Source of the DNA: Methylobacterium brachiatum
GTDB lineage: Bacteria; Pseudomonadota; Alphaproteobacteria; Rhizobiales; Beijerinckiaceae
Direction: 5' to 3'
Length of the DNA stretch: 64,000 bases
Assembly (NCBI RefSeq): GCF_020523825.1
Contig: NZ_JAJALK010000012.1
Coordinates: 124,001-188,000, forward strand
Position numbers and translations under genes: made by a program. Shown one piece after another: positions 42,481-51,080 of the stretch. Under the pieces are notes generated by a model. That model did no database searches. It saw only the letters and a program-made list of their open reading frames with translations, and was not told the DNA's origin. Each line of letters starts with the position of its first letter. The first letter of the stretch is position 1.

Positions 42481-42595
42481 AGCCCGCCAATGCCCCTGAC
42501 GTGCAGCCGGTCGTCCAGGCCGGTGCGGAAGGGACCCGCCCACAACCGAAGATATCCAGACGCTTGACGTCCCAGCGGCACACGGCCAAGCTGAT

Positions 42596-42770
42596 TGCCG
42601 ACGGTTCCCCTCGGGGATCAAAAGGGAACGCGGTGAGGGGTCTTGTCCCGATGCCGCGGCTGTCCCCGCAACTGTAAGCGGTGAGCCCTTCACCACCACG
42701 TCACTGGGTTTCGGCCCGGGAAGACGGTGCGAGGGCGGCGACCCGCGAGCCAGGAGACCTGCCGTCAGCC
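42596..42770 (+). promoter_or_regulatory. Cobalamin (B12) riboswitch
   Basis: The conserved elements occur in order: GGGAACGCGGTG near 42624-42635, GCCGCGGCTGTCCCCGCAAC followed by TGTAAGCGGTGA, the CACGTCACTGGG element, CCCGGGAAGACGG, and the B12 box GCGAGCCAGGAGACCTGCC at 42745-42763. The pairing GCCGACGGT with CCGTC closes the P1 stem. It lies about 300 bp before the TonB-dependent receptor on the same strand. The leader from 42771 to 43001 holds no credible gene; I checked for CbtB-like or other small proteins. Confidence 0.92.
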
Positions 42771-43001
42771 GTGGTCACACGCGAAACGCGCCGGGCGGGG
42801 TGTCCTGGCGGGTGTCGAGACGCCCGTGCGCGAGCGCGGTCGGCGAGGCCTCGTTCGCGGTGACGTGCCACAGCAAGCGCGCCCGCGTCCCGGTTCCCGA
42901 TGCCCTCCCTTGTCGTGCCGATCCCGGCCGCGTCTTCGCGCGGCCCGATCCTCCGCCCGAGCCCTTGCGCTCGACGAGCGCGAAGCCCGGCCTGCACGGA
43001 T

Positions 43002-43021
43002 AGCAATGTTATAACATTGCT
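43002..43021. promoter_or_regulatory. Perfect 20-bp palindrome, candidate Zur operator
   Basis: The sequence agcaatgttataacattgct is identical to its own reverse complement. The core ATGTTATAACAT matches the core of Zur operators described for rhizobial Alphaproteobacteria. It lies 48 bp upstream of the receptor ATG at 43070, a normal operator/promoter position, and stands out as an AT-rich spot in a G+C-rich leader. A Zur-type repressor is the best guess; binding has not been shown. Confidence 0.65.
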
Positions 43022-43069
43022 TATAGGACATCCGGGCCGGCGGCCGCCGCGCACGGATTCACGCACGCC

Positions 43070-45253
43070 ATGTCCCGCTCGAAAAATCCTCTCCGCAGCC
43101 GGCGCGCGCCGCTCTGCGGAGCCCTCCTCACCCTCCTGGCGAGCCCGGCCGCGTCCCAGGAGAGCGTCGCCCTCGACCAGCTCTCCGTCGAGGGGGAGGG
43201 CGGCGTCAGCCTGACCCGGGCCGCCCCGACCGGGCTGAACCTGCGCACCCCCGACCGGACCGCGAGCCGGCTCGGCCTGACGCCGCTGGAGACGCCCGCG
43301 AGCGTCGACATCGTGTCCGGCGAGACCGCGCGGCTGCGCGGCCAGGACACGATCGCCGAGGCGGTGACCCAGGACGCCACCGGCATCACCACGATCGCGG
43401 CGCCGGGCAACGGCAACGGCGCGTTCACGTCCCGCGGTTTCGCGGGGCCGAACTCGATCCAGCAGCTCTACGACGGCACCCGCTTCTATGTCGGCGCCAA
43501 CACGGTCACGTTCCCGTTCGACACCTGGAACGTCGAGCGCATCGAGGTGCTGCGCGGGCCGTCCTCGGTGCTCTACGGCGACGGCGCCATCGGCGGGGTC
43601 ATCAACGTCGTGCCCAAGAAGCCGGTCTTCGTGCCGATCAACACGGCCCGCGCGGTGATCGGCACCGACGGCGTCGCGCGGCTCGCACTGGATTCGGGCG
43701 GGGCGCTCGGCCGGGAGGAATTCGGCGAGACCTTCGCGTATCGCCTGAACGTCAGCGGTAACCGCGCCGACGGCTGGATCCGGCCGGAGGGCGATTTCCG
43801 CAACCTCGCGGTCTCGGCCGCCCTGCTGTTCCAGCCGAGCCCGGACCTCGCCTTCACGGTGAGCCACGATCTCGGCTACCAGGAGCCGGCGCGCTACTGG
43901 GGCACGCCCCTGGTCGAAGGCAGAATCCCGGACCTGATCCGGTTCAACAACTACAACGTCCGCGACGCGAAGATCACCTGGGCGGATAACTGGACCCAGT
44001 TCAAGACCGAGTGGACCCCCTCGGCCGACATCATCGTGCGCAACACCGCCTATCGGCTCACCAGCCGGCGGCACTGGCTCGATGTCGAGCAATACAGCTA
44101 CAACCGCGGGACGGGACTGGTCGATCGCGGCGATTACCTCGAGATCTATCACAGCCAGGAACAGATCGGGAATCGCCTCGACGCCAGCGTCAAGGGCAGC
44201 CTGTTCGGCCTGCCGAACGCCTTCGCGGTCGGGTTCGACGTGAACCACATCGACTTCCGCCACACGAACAATTTCTATTTCGACCAGGCTACCAGCGTGC
44301 CACTGACCGGCTACGATCCGGGCTACTTCCCGCAGAACGGGCGGGCGCGGCCGGCCTACGCCACGCAGACCAGCCAGGCCTCAGTCTTCGCCGAGGACCG
44401 GGTGATCCTGTCCGACAAGCTCTCGTTCCTCACCGGCATGCGCCTCGACGTGCCGACGCTCCAGCGCGAGGACCTGCAGACCGGATCGCAGTTCGAGAAG
44501 ACCTACCGGGCCCTCGGTTACCGGTTCGGCCTAGTCTACAACCCGACGCCGGACAGCGCGCTCTACGCGCAGTACAGCTTCGCCACCGACCCGGTGAACA
44601 GCCTCATCACGCTCAATCAGTCGCTGGCGGGGTTCCAGCTCGCCACCGGCACGCAGGTCGAGATCGGCGCCAAGGGGCTCGCCTTCGACGGCGCCCTCGA
44701 ATGGACGGTGGCCGGCTACCGGATCGTCAAGGACAACCTGATCTCCGCCGTGCCGGGCCAGCCGACCCTGTCGACCCAGGTCGGGAGCCAATCCTCGCAG
44801 GGCTTCGAGCTGGCGCTGGGCTGGCACTTCGCCCCGGGCTGGCGGCTCGACGGCAACCTCGCGCTGCTGCACGCGCAATACGACGCCTTCGACCAGAGCG
44901 TGAACGGCGCCACCGTCTCGTATGCCGGCAACCAGCCGATCAACGTGCCCGAGCGGGTCGCCAATCTCTGGCTCACCTGGGACGTCTCCCGGGACTGGAC
45001 CGCCCGGGTCGGGCTCCAGAATGTCGGCCAGGTCTACAGCGACTTCTCCAACACGGCCCGGCGCCCGGCCTACAACCTGGTCAACCTCGTCCTAGACCAT
45101 CAGGTGACCGTGGATTCGCGCCTGAGCCTGCGGGTCTACAACCTGTTCGACAAGGTCTACGCGATCAGCGGCAACGCCGTGAACGGCGTCGGCACCAACT
45201 GGCTGCTGGGCCGGCCGCGCTCGGTGGAGCTCGCCTACACGGTGACCTGGTGA
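43070..45253 (+). CDS. TonB-dependent outer-membrane receptor
   Basis: The 727-residue product has a signal peptide (to about residue 30, ...LLTLLASPAASQ), a plug domain (TPASVDIVSGETARLRGQDT, DGTRFYVGANTVTFPFDTWN, VERIEVLRGPSSVLYGDGAI and GGVINVVPKK) and a 22-strand barrel ending VELAYTVTW with a terminal aromatic residue. It resembles FhuA-type siderophore receptors. The upstream elements argue for a cobalt/cobalamin or zinc-chelate ligand instead. It overlaps the PepSY gene by 4 bp (GTGA), so the two are probably translationally coupled. Confidence 0.95.
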   Translation: MSRSKNPLRSRRAPLCGALLTLLASPAASQESVALDQLSVEGEGGVSLTRAAPTGLNLRTPDRTASRLGLTPLETPASVDIVSGETARLRGQDTIAEAVTQDATGITTIAAPGNGNGAFTSRGFAGPNSIQQLYDGTRFYVGANTVTFPFDTWNVERIEVLRGPSSVLYGDGAIGGVINVVPKKPVFVPINTARAVIGTDGVARLALDSGGALGREEFGETFAYRLNVSGNRADGWIRPEGDFRNLAVSAALLFQPSPDLAFTVSHDLGYQEPARYWGTPLVEGRIPDLIRFNNYNVRDAKITWADNWTQFKTEWTPSADIIVRNTAYRLTSRRHWLDVEQYSYNRGTGLVDRGDYLEIYHSQEQIGNRLDASVKGSLFGLPNAFAVGFDVNHIDFRHTNNFYFDQATSVPLTGYDPGYFPQNGRARPAYATQTSQASVFAEDRVILSDKLSFLTGMRLDVPTLQREDLQTGSQFEKTYRALGYRFGLVYNPTPDSALYAQYSFATDPVNSLITLNQSLAGFQLATGTQVEIGAKGLAFDGALEWTVAGYRIVKDNLISAVPGQPTLSTQVGSQSSQGFELALGWHFAPGWRLDGNLALLHAQYDAFDQSVNGATVSYAGNQPINVPERVANLWLTWDVSRDWTARVGLQNVGQVYSDFSNTARRPAYNLVNLVLDHQVTVDSRLSLRVYNLFDKVYAISGNAVNGVGTNWLLGRPRSVELAYTVTW

Positions 45254-46710
45254 GGCGCTGGGCCGGTAAGGCGGCCCGCCGCTGGCTGCTCCTGTTCCAC
45301 CGCTGGGCCGGGATCGCCACGGCCCTGTTCTTCGCCCTGTGGATCGGCTCCGGGCTGGTGATGCTCTACGTGCCGTTCCCGGCGCTCACGCCGCCTGAGC
45401 GCCTCGCACGCCTCGCGCCGATCGCCTGGGGCGAGGTCGCGGTCGCGCCAGATGCGGCGCTCGCGACCGCGGGCGTCGCGGGCGTGCCGGCCGCGTTCGC
45501 TCTGGAGATGGGCGGCGCCGAGCCGGTCTACCGGATCACCGGCCGTGACGGGGCGCGGGTGACGGTCTCGGGCCGGACTGGCGCGCGGCTCGGCCCGGTC
45601 GACGCGGAGGCGGCCCTGCGGCTCGCCGCCGGGGACCGGCCGGGCGCCCGCGTCGAGCCGGTGGAGCGGGACCAGTGGACCGTCACCGCCCGCTACGACC
45701 CGCTCCGGCCGTTCCACAAGGTCGCCCTCGGCGATCCCGCTGGGACCGAGCTCTACGTCTCGCAGGTCACCGGCGAGATCGCCCTCGACACGACCCGGTT
45801 CGAGCGCGCCTGGAACTGGCTCGGCTCGGTGCCGCACTGGATCTACCTGACGCCCCTGCGCGCCCGGGCGGAGCTGTGGCGCACGGTCCTGCTCTGGCTC
45901 TCGGGGCTCGCCGCCCTCGGGGCGCTCAGCGGCCTCGCCATCGGGATCTGGCGCCTGCGCCTGCGCCGTCGCTACGCCAGGGGCGCCGTGACGCCCTATC
46001 GCGGGCTGGCGCGCTGGCACCACCTGTTCGGCCTCGCGGGCGGGCTCGGGCTCGGGGCGTTCATCGTGAGCGGCTGGATCTCCATGAACCCGAACCGCTG
46101 GTTCGCGTCGAGCATTCCGCCCGCCGGGATGAGGGCCGCCTATGCCGGGACGCCCGGCGCCATCGGGGTCGATGCCGGTCGGCTGCCCGATCTCGCCGGA
46201 CCGGACGCCCGGGCCGTGCGGTTCACCGCCCTCGGCGGCCGCTGGTGGCTGGTCGCCGAGGCGCCGGACGGCCTGCGCACCGTCGCCTCGGACGGTGGCA
46301 CCGGCCCTGACGTGGCCACCCTGGCGGAAGCCGCCATCGCGGCGATCCCCGCGGGACACCTCCGCGCGGCCCGGCAGCTCGAAGCCTACGATTCCTACTG
46401 GTACCCGCACGGGGCGGACCCACGGCCCCTGCCGGTCCTGCGCCTGCGCTTCGACGACCCGGCCGCCACCTGGCTCCACATCGACCCGCGCGACGGCACG
46501 ATCCTCCAGCGCCTCGACCGGTCGGGCCGCATCAACCGCTGGCTGTTCGACGCCCTCCACCGCCTCGACCTGCCGATCCTGACCGGCCGCCCCGCTCTGC
46601 GCGACGCCGCGCAATGGCTCCTGAACCTGCTCGCCGCCGGGATCGCGCTGACCGGCCTCGTCGCGGGCTGGCGAAGGCTGGGCCGGAGTATGTCGACGCG
46701 GGCTCGGTGA
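45250..46710 (+). CDS. PepSY-associated membrane protein (PepSY_TM)
   Basis: GTG 45250 overlaps the receptor stop and gives 486 residues. The first membrane segment is LLLFHRWAGIATALFFALWI, with the conserved histidine. More segments lie near LLWLSGLAALGALSGLAIGI, HHLFGLAGGLGLGAFIVSGW and the C-terminal LLNLLAAGIALTGLVAGWRR. Between them are periplasmic PepSY-like domains (EPVYRITGRDGARVTVSGRT, LYVSQVTGEIALDTTRFERA). Such proteins accompany TonB receptors and are thought to reduce or release metal from imported chelates in the periplasm. The exact role is inferred from this pairing. Confidence 0.9.
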   Translation: MRRWAGKAARRWLLLFHRWAGIATALFFALWIGSGLVMLYVPFPALTPPERLARLAPIAWGEVAVAPDAALATAGVAGVPAAFALEMGGAEPVYRITGRDGARVTVSGRTGARLGPVDAEAALRLAAGDRPGARVEPVERDQWTVTARYDPLRPFHKVALGDPAGTELYVSQVTGEIALDTTRFERAWNWLGSVPHWIYLTPLRARAELWRTVLLWLSGLAALGALSGLAIGIWRLRLRRRYARGAVTPYRGLARWHHLFGLAGGLGLGAFIVSGWISMNPNRWFASSIPPAGMRAAYAGTPGAIGVDAGRLPDLAGPDARAVRFTALGGRWWLVAEAPDGLRTVASDGGTGPDVATLAEAAIAAIPAGHLRAARQLEAYDSYWYPHGADPRPLPVLRLRFDDPAATWLHIDPRDGTILQRLDRSGRINRWLFDALHRLDLPILTGRPALRDAAQWLLNLLAAGIALTGLVAGWRRLGRSMSTRAR

Positions 46711-46955
46711 GCGGAGGCGCGCGACAGCGCAGCAACCCCCACCGCCATTCCAGGCCCGCGATGCGGAGTTCGGACATGAACGCCAGTCGATTTGTTGCCG
46801 CCCGCCCTGCACGCGCGGCGGGGCGGACCTTGCCGGTGTGGCGCGTCGACAGCCCCCGGCGGCCAGGATCTGCGCCGCTTCAAGCCGGCGCGCAGACGTG
46901 GAATGATGGATGTCGCGGGTTGTTTTCACCCGCCAGATTTGCCGAGCACAGTTCG

Positions 46956-48116
46956 ATGACCGAGAAAGACGCCGCCGCGATCCGCTGGCTCGAAGGGCAG
47001 GAGGGCGCGATGCTGGCCCTGCTCGAGGAGCTGGTGAACATCGATTCCGGCTCCTACGACAAGGCCGGGGTCGATGCGGTGGGCGCCCGCATCGCGTTCT
47101 TCCTGGCCGAACACGGCGTCTCGGTCACCACCATCCCGGTGGAGGATTACGGCGACGCGCTCAAGGCCCAGGTCGCCGGGTCCGGGGGCGCCAACCGGCC
47201 GATCGTGCTGATGGGCCACCGCGACACCGTCTTCCCGAAGGGCGAGGTCGCTCACCGACCGTTCCGGATCGCGGAGGGCCGCGCCTACGGGCCGGGCGTC
47301 GCGGACATGAAGGCCGGGCTGGTGATGAACGCCTTCGTGCTGGCGGCCTTCCACAGAGCCGGCGGCGCGCCGGTGCCCTTGGTCGGCCTGTTCACCAGCG
47401 ACGAGGAGATCGGCTCGCCGGCCTGCCGGCCGATCATCGAGGAGACCGCCCGCGGCGCCCGCGCGGTGCTGAACGCGGAGCCCGGCCGCCCGACCGGCAA
47501 CGTCGTCACCGGCCGCAAGGGCGGCGTGTTCATGCATCTGGAGGTCCTGGGCAGGGCCGCCCATTCCGGCGGCAACTACGCCGAGGGGCGCAGCGCCATC
47601 GGGGCACTCGCCCACAAGATCATCGCGCTCCACGCGATCACCGATCTCGACCGTGGCATCACGGTCAATGTCGGGCTGATCTCGGGGGGCCAGTCGGTCA
47701 ACACCGTGGCACCCCGTGCGACCTGCGAGATCGACCTGCGCTACGTCACCCCGCCCGATCGCGACGACGCCATGAACCGGATCGCCGCGATCGTGGCCGA
47801 CACGCATGTGCCCGAGACCCGCGCGCAGCTGACCATCAAGGGCGAGTTCCTGCCCCTGGTGCAGGACGCCGCCTCGCGGGCGCTGTTCGAGACCTATGCG
47901 CGGGTCAGCGCCCAGCACGGCGCCCGGGTCGAGGGGGAGTTCGCCGGCGGCTGCGCCGATTCCGGCTTCACCGCGAGCGTCGGCTGCCCGACGCTCTGCG
48001 CGGTCGGCCCGGTCGGCGGCAAGGCCCACTCGCCCGAGGAATATCTCGAGGTCGCGAGCCTCGTCCCGCGGGCGCGGGCCATCGCCGAAACCGTCGCGGC
48101 AGCCGCGACGGCCTGA
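46956..48116 (+). CDS. M20-family metallopeptidase (glutamate carboxypeptidase-like)
   Basis: ATG 46956 gives 386 residues. Metal and catalytic motifs fit M20: IVLMGHRDTVFPKGE (His, with the catalytic Asp two residues on), GPGVADMKAGLVMNAF (bridging Asp), FTSDEEIGSP (catalytic Glu and ligand Glu), LNAEPGRPTGNVVTGRKGG and GGKAHSPEEYLEVAS (terminal His ligand). The dimerisation lid domain is in the middle (LEVLGRAAHSGGNYAEGRSA). It may cleave N-acylated amino acids or peptides. The frame opens 114 codons earlier, but the later ATG is preferred. Confidence 0.92.
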   Translation: MTEKDAAAIRWLEGQEGAMLALLEELVNIDSGSYDKAGVDAVGARIAFFLAEHGVSVTTIPVEDYGDALKAQVAGSGGANRPIVLMGHRDTVFPKGEVAHRPFRIAEGRAYGPGVADMKAGLVMNAFVLAAFHRAGGAPVPLVGLFTSDEEIGSPACRPIIEETARGARAVLNAEPGRPTGNVVTGRKGGVFMHLEVLGRAAHSGGNYAEGRSAIGALAHKIIALHAITDLDRGITVNVGLISGGQSVNTVAPRATCEIDLRYVTPPDRDDAMNRIAAIVADTHVPETRAQLTIKGEFLPLVQDAASRALFETYARVSAQHGARVEGEFAGGCADSGFTASVGCPTLCAVGPVGGKAHSPEEYLEVASLVPRARAIAETVAAAATA

Positions 48117-48138
48117 GGCGCCGGCTCCCGGACCGCGA

Positions 48139-49134
48139 TCAGCCGTCCACCAGCGCCAGGGCGGCGTCGGTGTAGCGGCGGCCGCTGACCGCCTCGGGCG
48201 GCATCGCGGCGTCGATCGCGGCGAGGTCGTCCGCGCTCAGCACGATCTCCGCGGCGGCGGCGTTCTCCTCGAGGTGCCGGATCTTGCGGGCGCCCGGGAT
48301 CGGCACGATGCCGTCGCCCCGGTGGAGCACCCAGGCCAAGGCGAGCTGGGCGGGCGTGACGCCCTTGTCGGCCGCCAGGGTCGCCAGCGCGTCGAGCAGC
48401 CTCTGGTTGGCCGCGAGGTTCTCCGCCTCGAAGCGCGGCAGGGTGCGGCGGAAATCGTCGGCGGCGAGGCTGCCGCGGTCGCGGATCGCCCCCGTGAGCA
48501 GCCCGCGCCCGAGGGGGCTGTAGGGCACGAAGCCGATGCCGAGCTCGACGCAGGTCGGCAGCACCGCGGCCTCCGGCTCGCGGCTCCACAGGGAATACTC
48601 GCTCTGCACCGCGGCGATCGGATGGACCGCGTGGGCGCGCCGGATCGTGTCGGCGCCGGCCTCGGACAGGCCGAGCGCCCGCACCTTGCCGGCGCGCACG
48701 AGATCCGCCATCGCGCCGACCGTGTCCTCGATCGGCACCGCCGGATCGACCCGGTGCTGGTAGAACAGGTCGATGACCGCGACGCCGAGGCGCCGCAGCG
48801 AGGCGTCGCAGACGGCGCGGACATGCTCGGGGCGGCTGTCGACACCGACGATCCGGTCCCGGCCCTGGCCGGTCTCGGCGATCTTGAAGCCGAACTTGGT
48901 GGCGATGACGACCCGATCGCGGAACGGCGCCAGCGCCTTCCCGACCAGCTTCTCGTTCTCGAACGGGCCGTACATCTCGGCGGTGTCGAAGAATGTGATG
49001 CCGCGCTCGACCGCCCGGCGTAGCGTGGCGATGGCCTCCGCCTCCGGCTGGCCGCCATAGGCGTAGCTCATGCCCATGCAGCCGAGGCCGATGGCGGAGA
49101 CGGAGAGTTCGGAACCGAGTCGACGCTGTTGCAT
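48139..49134 (-). CDS. Aldo/keto reductase
   Basis: ATG 49134 gives 331 residues. Family motifs: IGLGCMGMSYAYGG, FDTAEMYGPFENEKLVGKAL (Asp and Tyr of the tetrad), VIATKFGF (Lys), LFYQHRVDPAVPIEDTVGAM (His), GLSEAGADTIRR and VPIPGARKIRHLEENAAAAE. It belongs to the AKR13-like group that reduces aldehydes and ketones with NADPH. It is divergent from the LysR gene with 107 bp between them, a typical regulator-target pair. ATAGGA and TCCTAT half-sites lie in that gap (about 49193-49231). Confidence 0.93.
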   Translation of the reverse strand: MQQRRLGSELSVSAIGLGCMGMSYAYGGQPEAEAIATLRRAVERGITFFDTAEMYGPFENEKLVGKALAPFRDRVVIATKFGFKIAETGQGRDRIVGVDSRPEHVRAVCDASLRRLGVAVIDLFYQHRVDPAVPIEDTVGAMADLVRAGKVRALGLSEAGADTIRRAHAVHPIAAVQSEYSLWSREPEAAVLPTCVELGIGFVPYSPLGRGLLTGAIRDRGSLAADDFRRTLPRFEAENLAANQRLLDALATLAADKGVTPAQLALAWVLHRGDGIVPIPGARKIRHLEENAAAAEIVLSADDLAAIDAAMPPEAVSGRRYTDAALALVDG

Positions 49135-49241
49135 GTGATTCCCCTGTGAGTCCCCAGGCCGAAGCCGCCGGGACTCTGCGCAGAGGGCCGCCATAGGATA
49201 ATACGTCTTTCCCGGCGCAGCCTGTCCTATCCGGCTCAACA

Positions 49242-50162
49242 GTGAGACGCACCGACCTTCCCGCCCTGGCGATCTTCGCCGCCGTCGCGGCGCGCCGCAG
49301 CTTTCGCGGGGCGGCCCGCGATCTCGGCCTGTCCGTGTCGGCGGTGAGCCACGCGATCAACGGCCTGGAGGCGAGCCTGGGCATCCGGATCCTGGCCCGG
49401 ACCACCCGCAGCGTCGCGCCGACCGAGGCCGGCCGGCGCCTGCTCGCGGGGCTCGAACCGGCGCTGGCGGCGATCGACGAGGCGGTCGAGGCCGCCACCG
49501 CCTCGCAGAAGCGGCTCTCGGGGACCCTGCGCTTCTCGGTGCCGCACTCGGCCGCCGAGATGCTGATGCTGCCGCTCGCGGCGTCGTTCACCCGCGCGCA
49601 TCCCGATGTCGCGATCGAGATCCGGGCGCAGGACGACCTGCGCGACATCGTGGCGGAAGGGTTCGACGCCGGCGTCCGCTTCGAGGAGAGCCTGGAGCAG
49701 GACATGATCGCGGTGCCGCTCGGCCCCGCCCAATGCGCGGCCATCGTGGCGGCGCCGTCCTATTTCGCGCAGCGTCCACGGCCGCTGACGCCGCAGGATT
49801 TGCACGACCACATCTGCATCAACCGCCGTTTCGCCGGCGGCGCCCTGTTCCGCTGGGAGTTGGAGAAGGACGGCGCGGCCGTGGCCGTCTCGGTCTCGGG
49901 AAACCTGATCCTCGACGATATGCGGCTGGTCGCCGAGGCGGCCCGGATGGGCGCCGGCCTCGCCTACCTGTTCGAGGCGCAGGTGAGTGACGACCTCGCC
50001 GCCGGCCGGCTGGTCCGCGTGCTGGAGGATTGGTGCCCGCGCTTCCCCGGCTTCTTCCTCTACTACCCGAGCCGCCGGCTGATGCGGCCGGTGCTGCGGG
50101 CGTTCCTCGATGCCGTGCGGGCCGAAGGGACGGGCGCACGGTCGCCCGGGGCGGTTGCGTGA
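49242..50162 (+). CDS. LysR-family transcriptional regulator
   Basis: GTG 49242 gives 306 residues. The N-terminal winged helix is RTDLPALAIFAAVAARRSFR with DLGLSVSAVSHAINGLEASL and RTTRSVAPTEAGRRLL. The effector domain follows (LPLAASFTRAHPDVAIEIRA, FDAGVRFEESLEQDMIAVPL). It faces the aldo/keto reductase gene and probably regulates it and itself, in the usual LysR manner with a co-inducer. It ends 21 bp before the convergent SDR gene. Confidence 0.93.
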   Translation: MRRTDLPALAIFAAVAARRSFRGAARDLGLSVSAVSHAINGLEASLGIRILARTTRSVAPTEAGRRLLAGLEPALAAIDEAVEAATASQKRLSGTLRFSVPHSAAEMLMLPLAASFTRAHPDVAIEIRAQDDLRDIVAEGFDAGVRFEESLEQDMIAVPLGPAQCAAIVAAPSYFAQRPRPLTPQDLHDHICINRRFAGGALFRWELEKDGAAVAVSVSGNLILDDMRLVAEAARMGAGLAYLFEAQVSDDLAAGRLVRVLEDWCPRFPGFFLYYPSRRLMRPVLRAFLDAVRAEGTGARSPGAVA

Positions 50163-50183
50163 GCGCGCCGCCCCCGAGCCGCC

Positions 50184-50972
50184 TCACGCGGCGATGCGGT
50201 AGCGCTCCGCCGGCTGCACTTGGCCGAGATTGGGGATCATCGCGGTCCGCGCCCGGTCATAGGCGTCCCACTGCGCAGCATCGGGCAGGGGTGGGATGGT
50301 CACGGTCTCGCGCCGGTCGAAGCCGACCAGGGCGGCATTGACGAGGGCGTCGGTGTCCATGACCGCCGGCAGGGCGTTCACGTCGATGCCGGCGCGCTGC
50401 CAGATCTCCGTCCGGGTCGCGGCCGGCAGGACCGCCTGCACGTAGACGCCCTTCGGCCCGAGCTCGATGTGGAGCGCCTGGCTGAGATACTGCACGAAGG
50501 CCTTGGTGGCGCCGTAGACCGCCATACCGAATTCCGGGGCGAAGCCGACCACCGAGCCGATATTGACGATGGTGCCGGTGCCTTCGGCCGCAAAGCGCGG
50601 GGCGACCGCGGCGGCGAGCCGGGTCAGGGCCGTGACGTTGAGGGCGATCAGGTTGCCGATCTGGTCCGGGCCTTGGCCGACGAAGCTGCCGTTCAACGCG
50701 GCGCCGGCATTGTTCACCAGCACGCCGATCCGGGCATCCATGCGCAGGCGCGTCTCGACCGCGGCGAGGTCGGCCGGCTGGGTCAGGTCGGCCTGGACGA
50801 CGTCGACCGCGACGCCGGCCTCCCGCCGCAGGCGCTCGGCCAGGGTCTCGAGGCGAGCGGCATCCCGGGCGACGAGGACGAGGTCATGGCCGCGCCGGGC
50901 GAAGCGGTCGGCGTAGACCGCGCCGATGCCCGAGGAGGCGCCGGTGATCAGGATGGCAGGCTTGCTGGACAT
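50184..50972 (-). CDS. SDR-family oxidoreductase
   Basis: The 262-residue product has the classical short-chain dehydrogenase pattern: ILITGASSGIGAVYADRFAR, VNNAGAALNGSFV, GTIVNIGSVVG and YGATKAFVQYLSQAL (catalytic Tyr and Lys). The substrate is unknown. Upstream, two ACATGAT-N4-ATCATG palindromes occupy its promoter, and a TetR gene is divergent. The pair looks like a repressor-controlled detoxification enzyme. Confidence 0.93.
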   Translation of the reverse strand: MSSKPAILITGASSGIGAVYADRFARRGHDLVLVARDAARLETLAERLRREAGVAVDVVQADLTQPADLAAVETRLRMDARIGVLVNNAGAALNGSFVGQGPDQIGNLIALNVTALTRLAAAVAPRFAAEGTGTIVNIGSVVGFAPEFGMAVYGATKAFVQYLSQALHIELGPKGVYVQAVLPAATRTEIWQRAGIDVNALPAVMDTDALVNAALVGFDRRETVTIPPLPDAAQWDAYDRARTAMIPNLGQVQPAERYRIAA

Positions 50973-50993
50973 GGGCGGGATCCCTATCTCTAA

Positions 50994-51036
50994 ACATGAT
51001 CGCTATCATGTAAAGCAAACATGATGACGATCATGA
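50994..51036. promoter_or_regulatory. Two TetR-type operator palindromes
   Basis: The copies are ACATGATcgctATCATGT (50994-51011, perfect palindrome) and ACATGATgacgATCATGA (51019-51036, one outer mismatch). They start 25 bp apart, between the SDR gene (start 50972, minus) and the TetR gene (plus), just where a divergent repressor would bind. The second overlaps the ATG at 51021, which argues for a later TetR start (51081). Confidence 0.8.
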
Positions 51037-51080
51037 TTGAGGTCAAGCCGACCCTGTCCCAGAGGCGTGAGATTGCGCAC

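Noticed and set aside
42765..43031. Possible small gene (for example cbtB-like) between riboswitch and receptor
   Set aside because: None of the frames on either strand shows a membrane segment, His motif or signal peptide expected of cobalt transport proteins.
49193..49231. ATAGGA...TCCTAT as LysR operator
   Set aside because: The half-sites are too far apart for a classic T-N11-A box, so it is only mentioned and not listed as a site.
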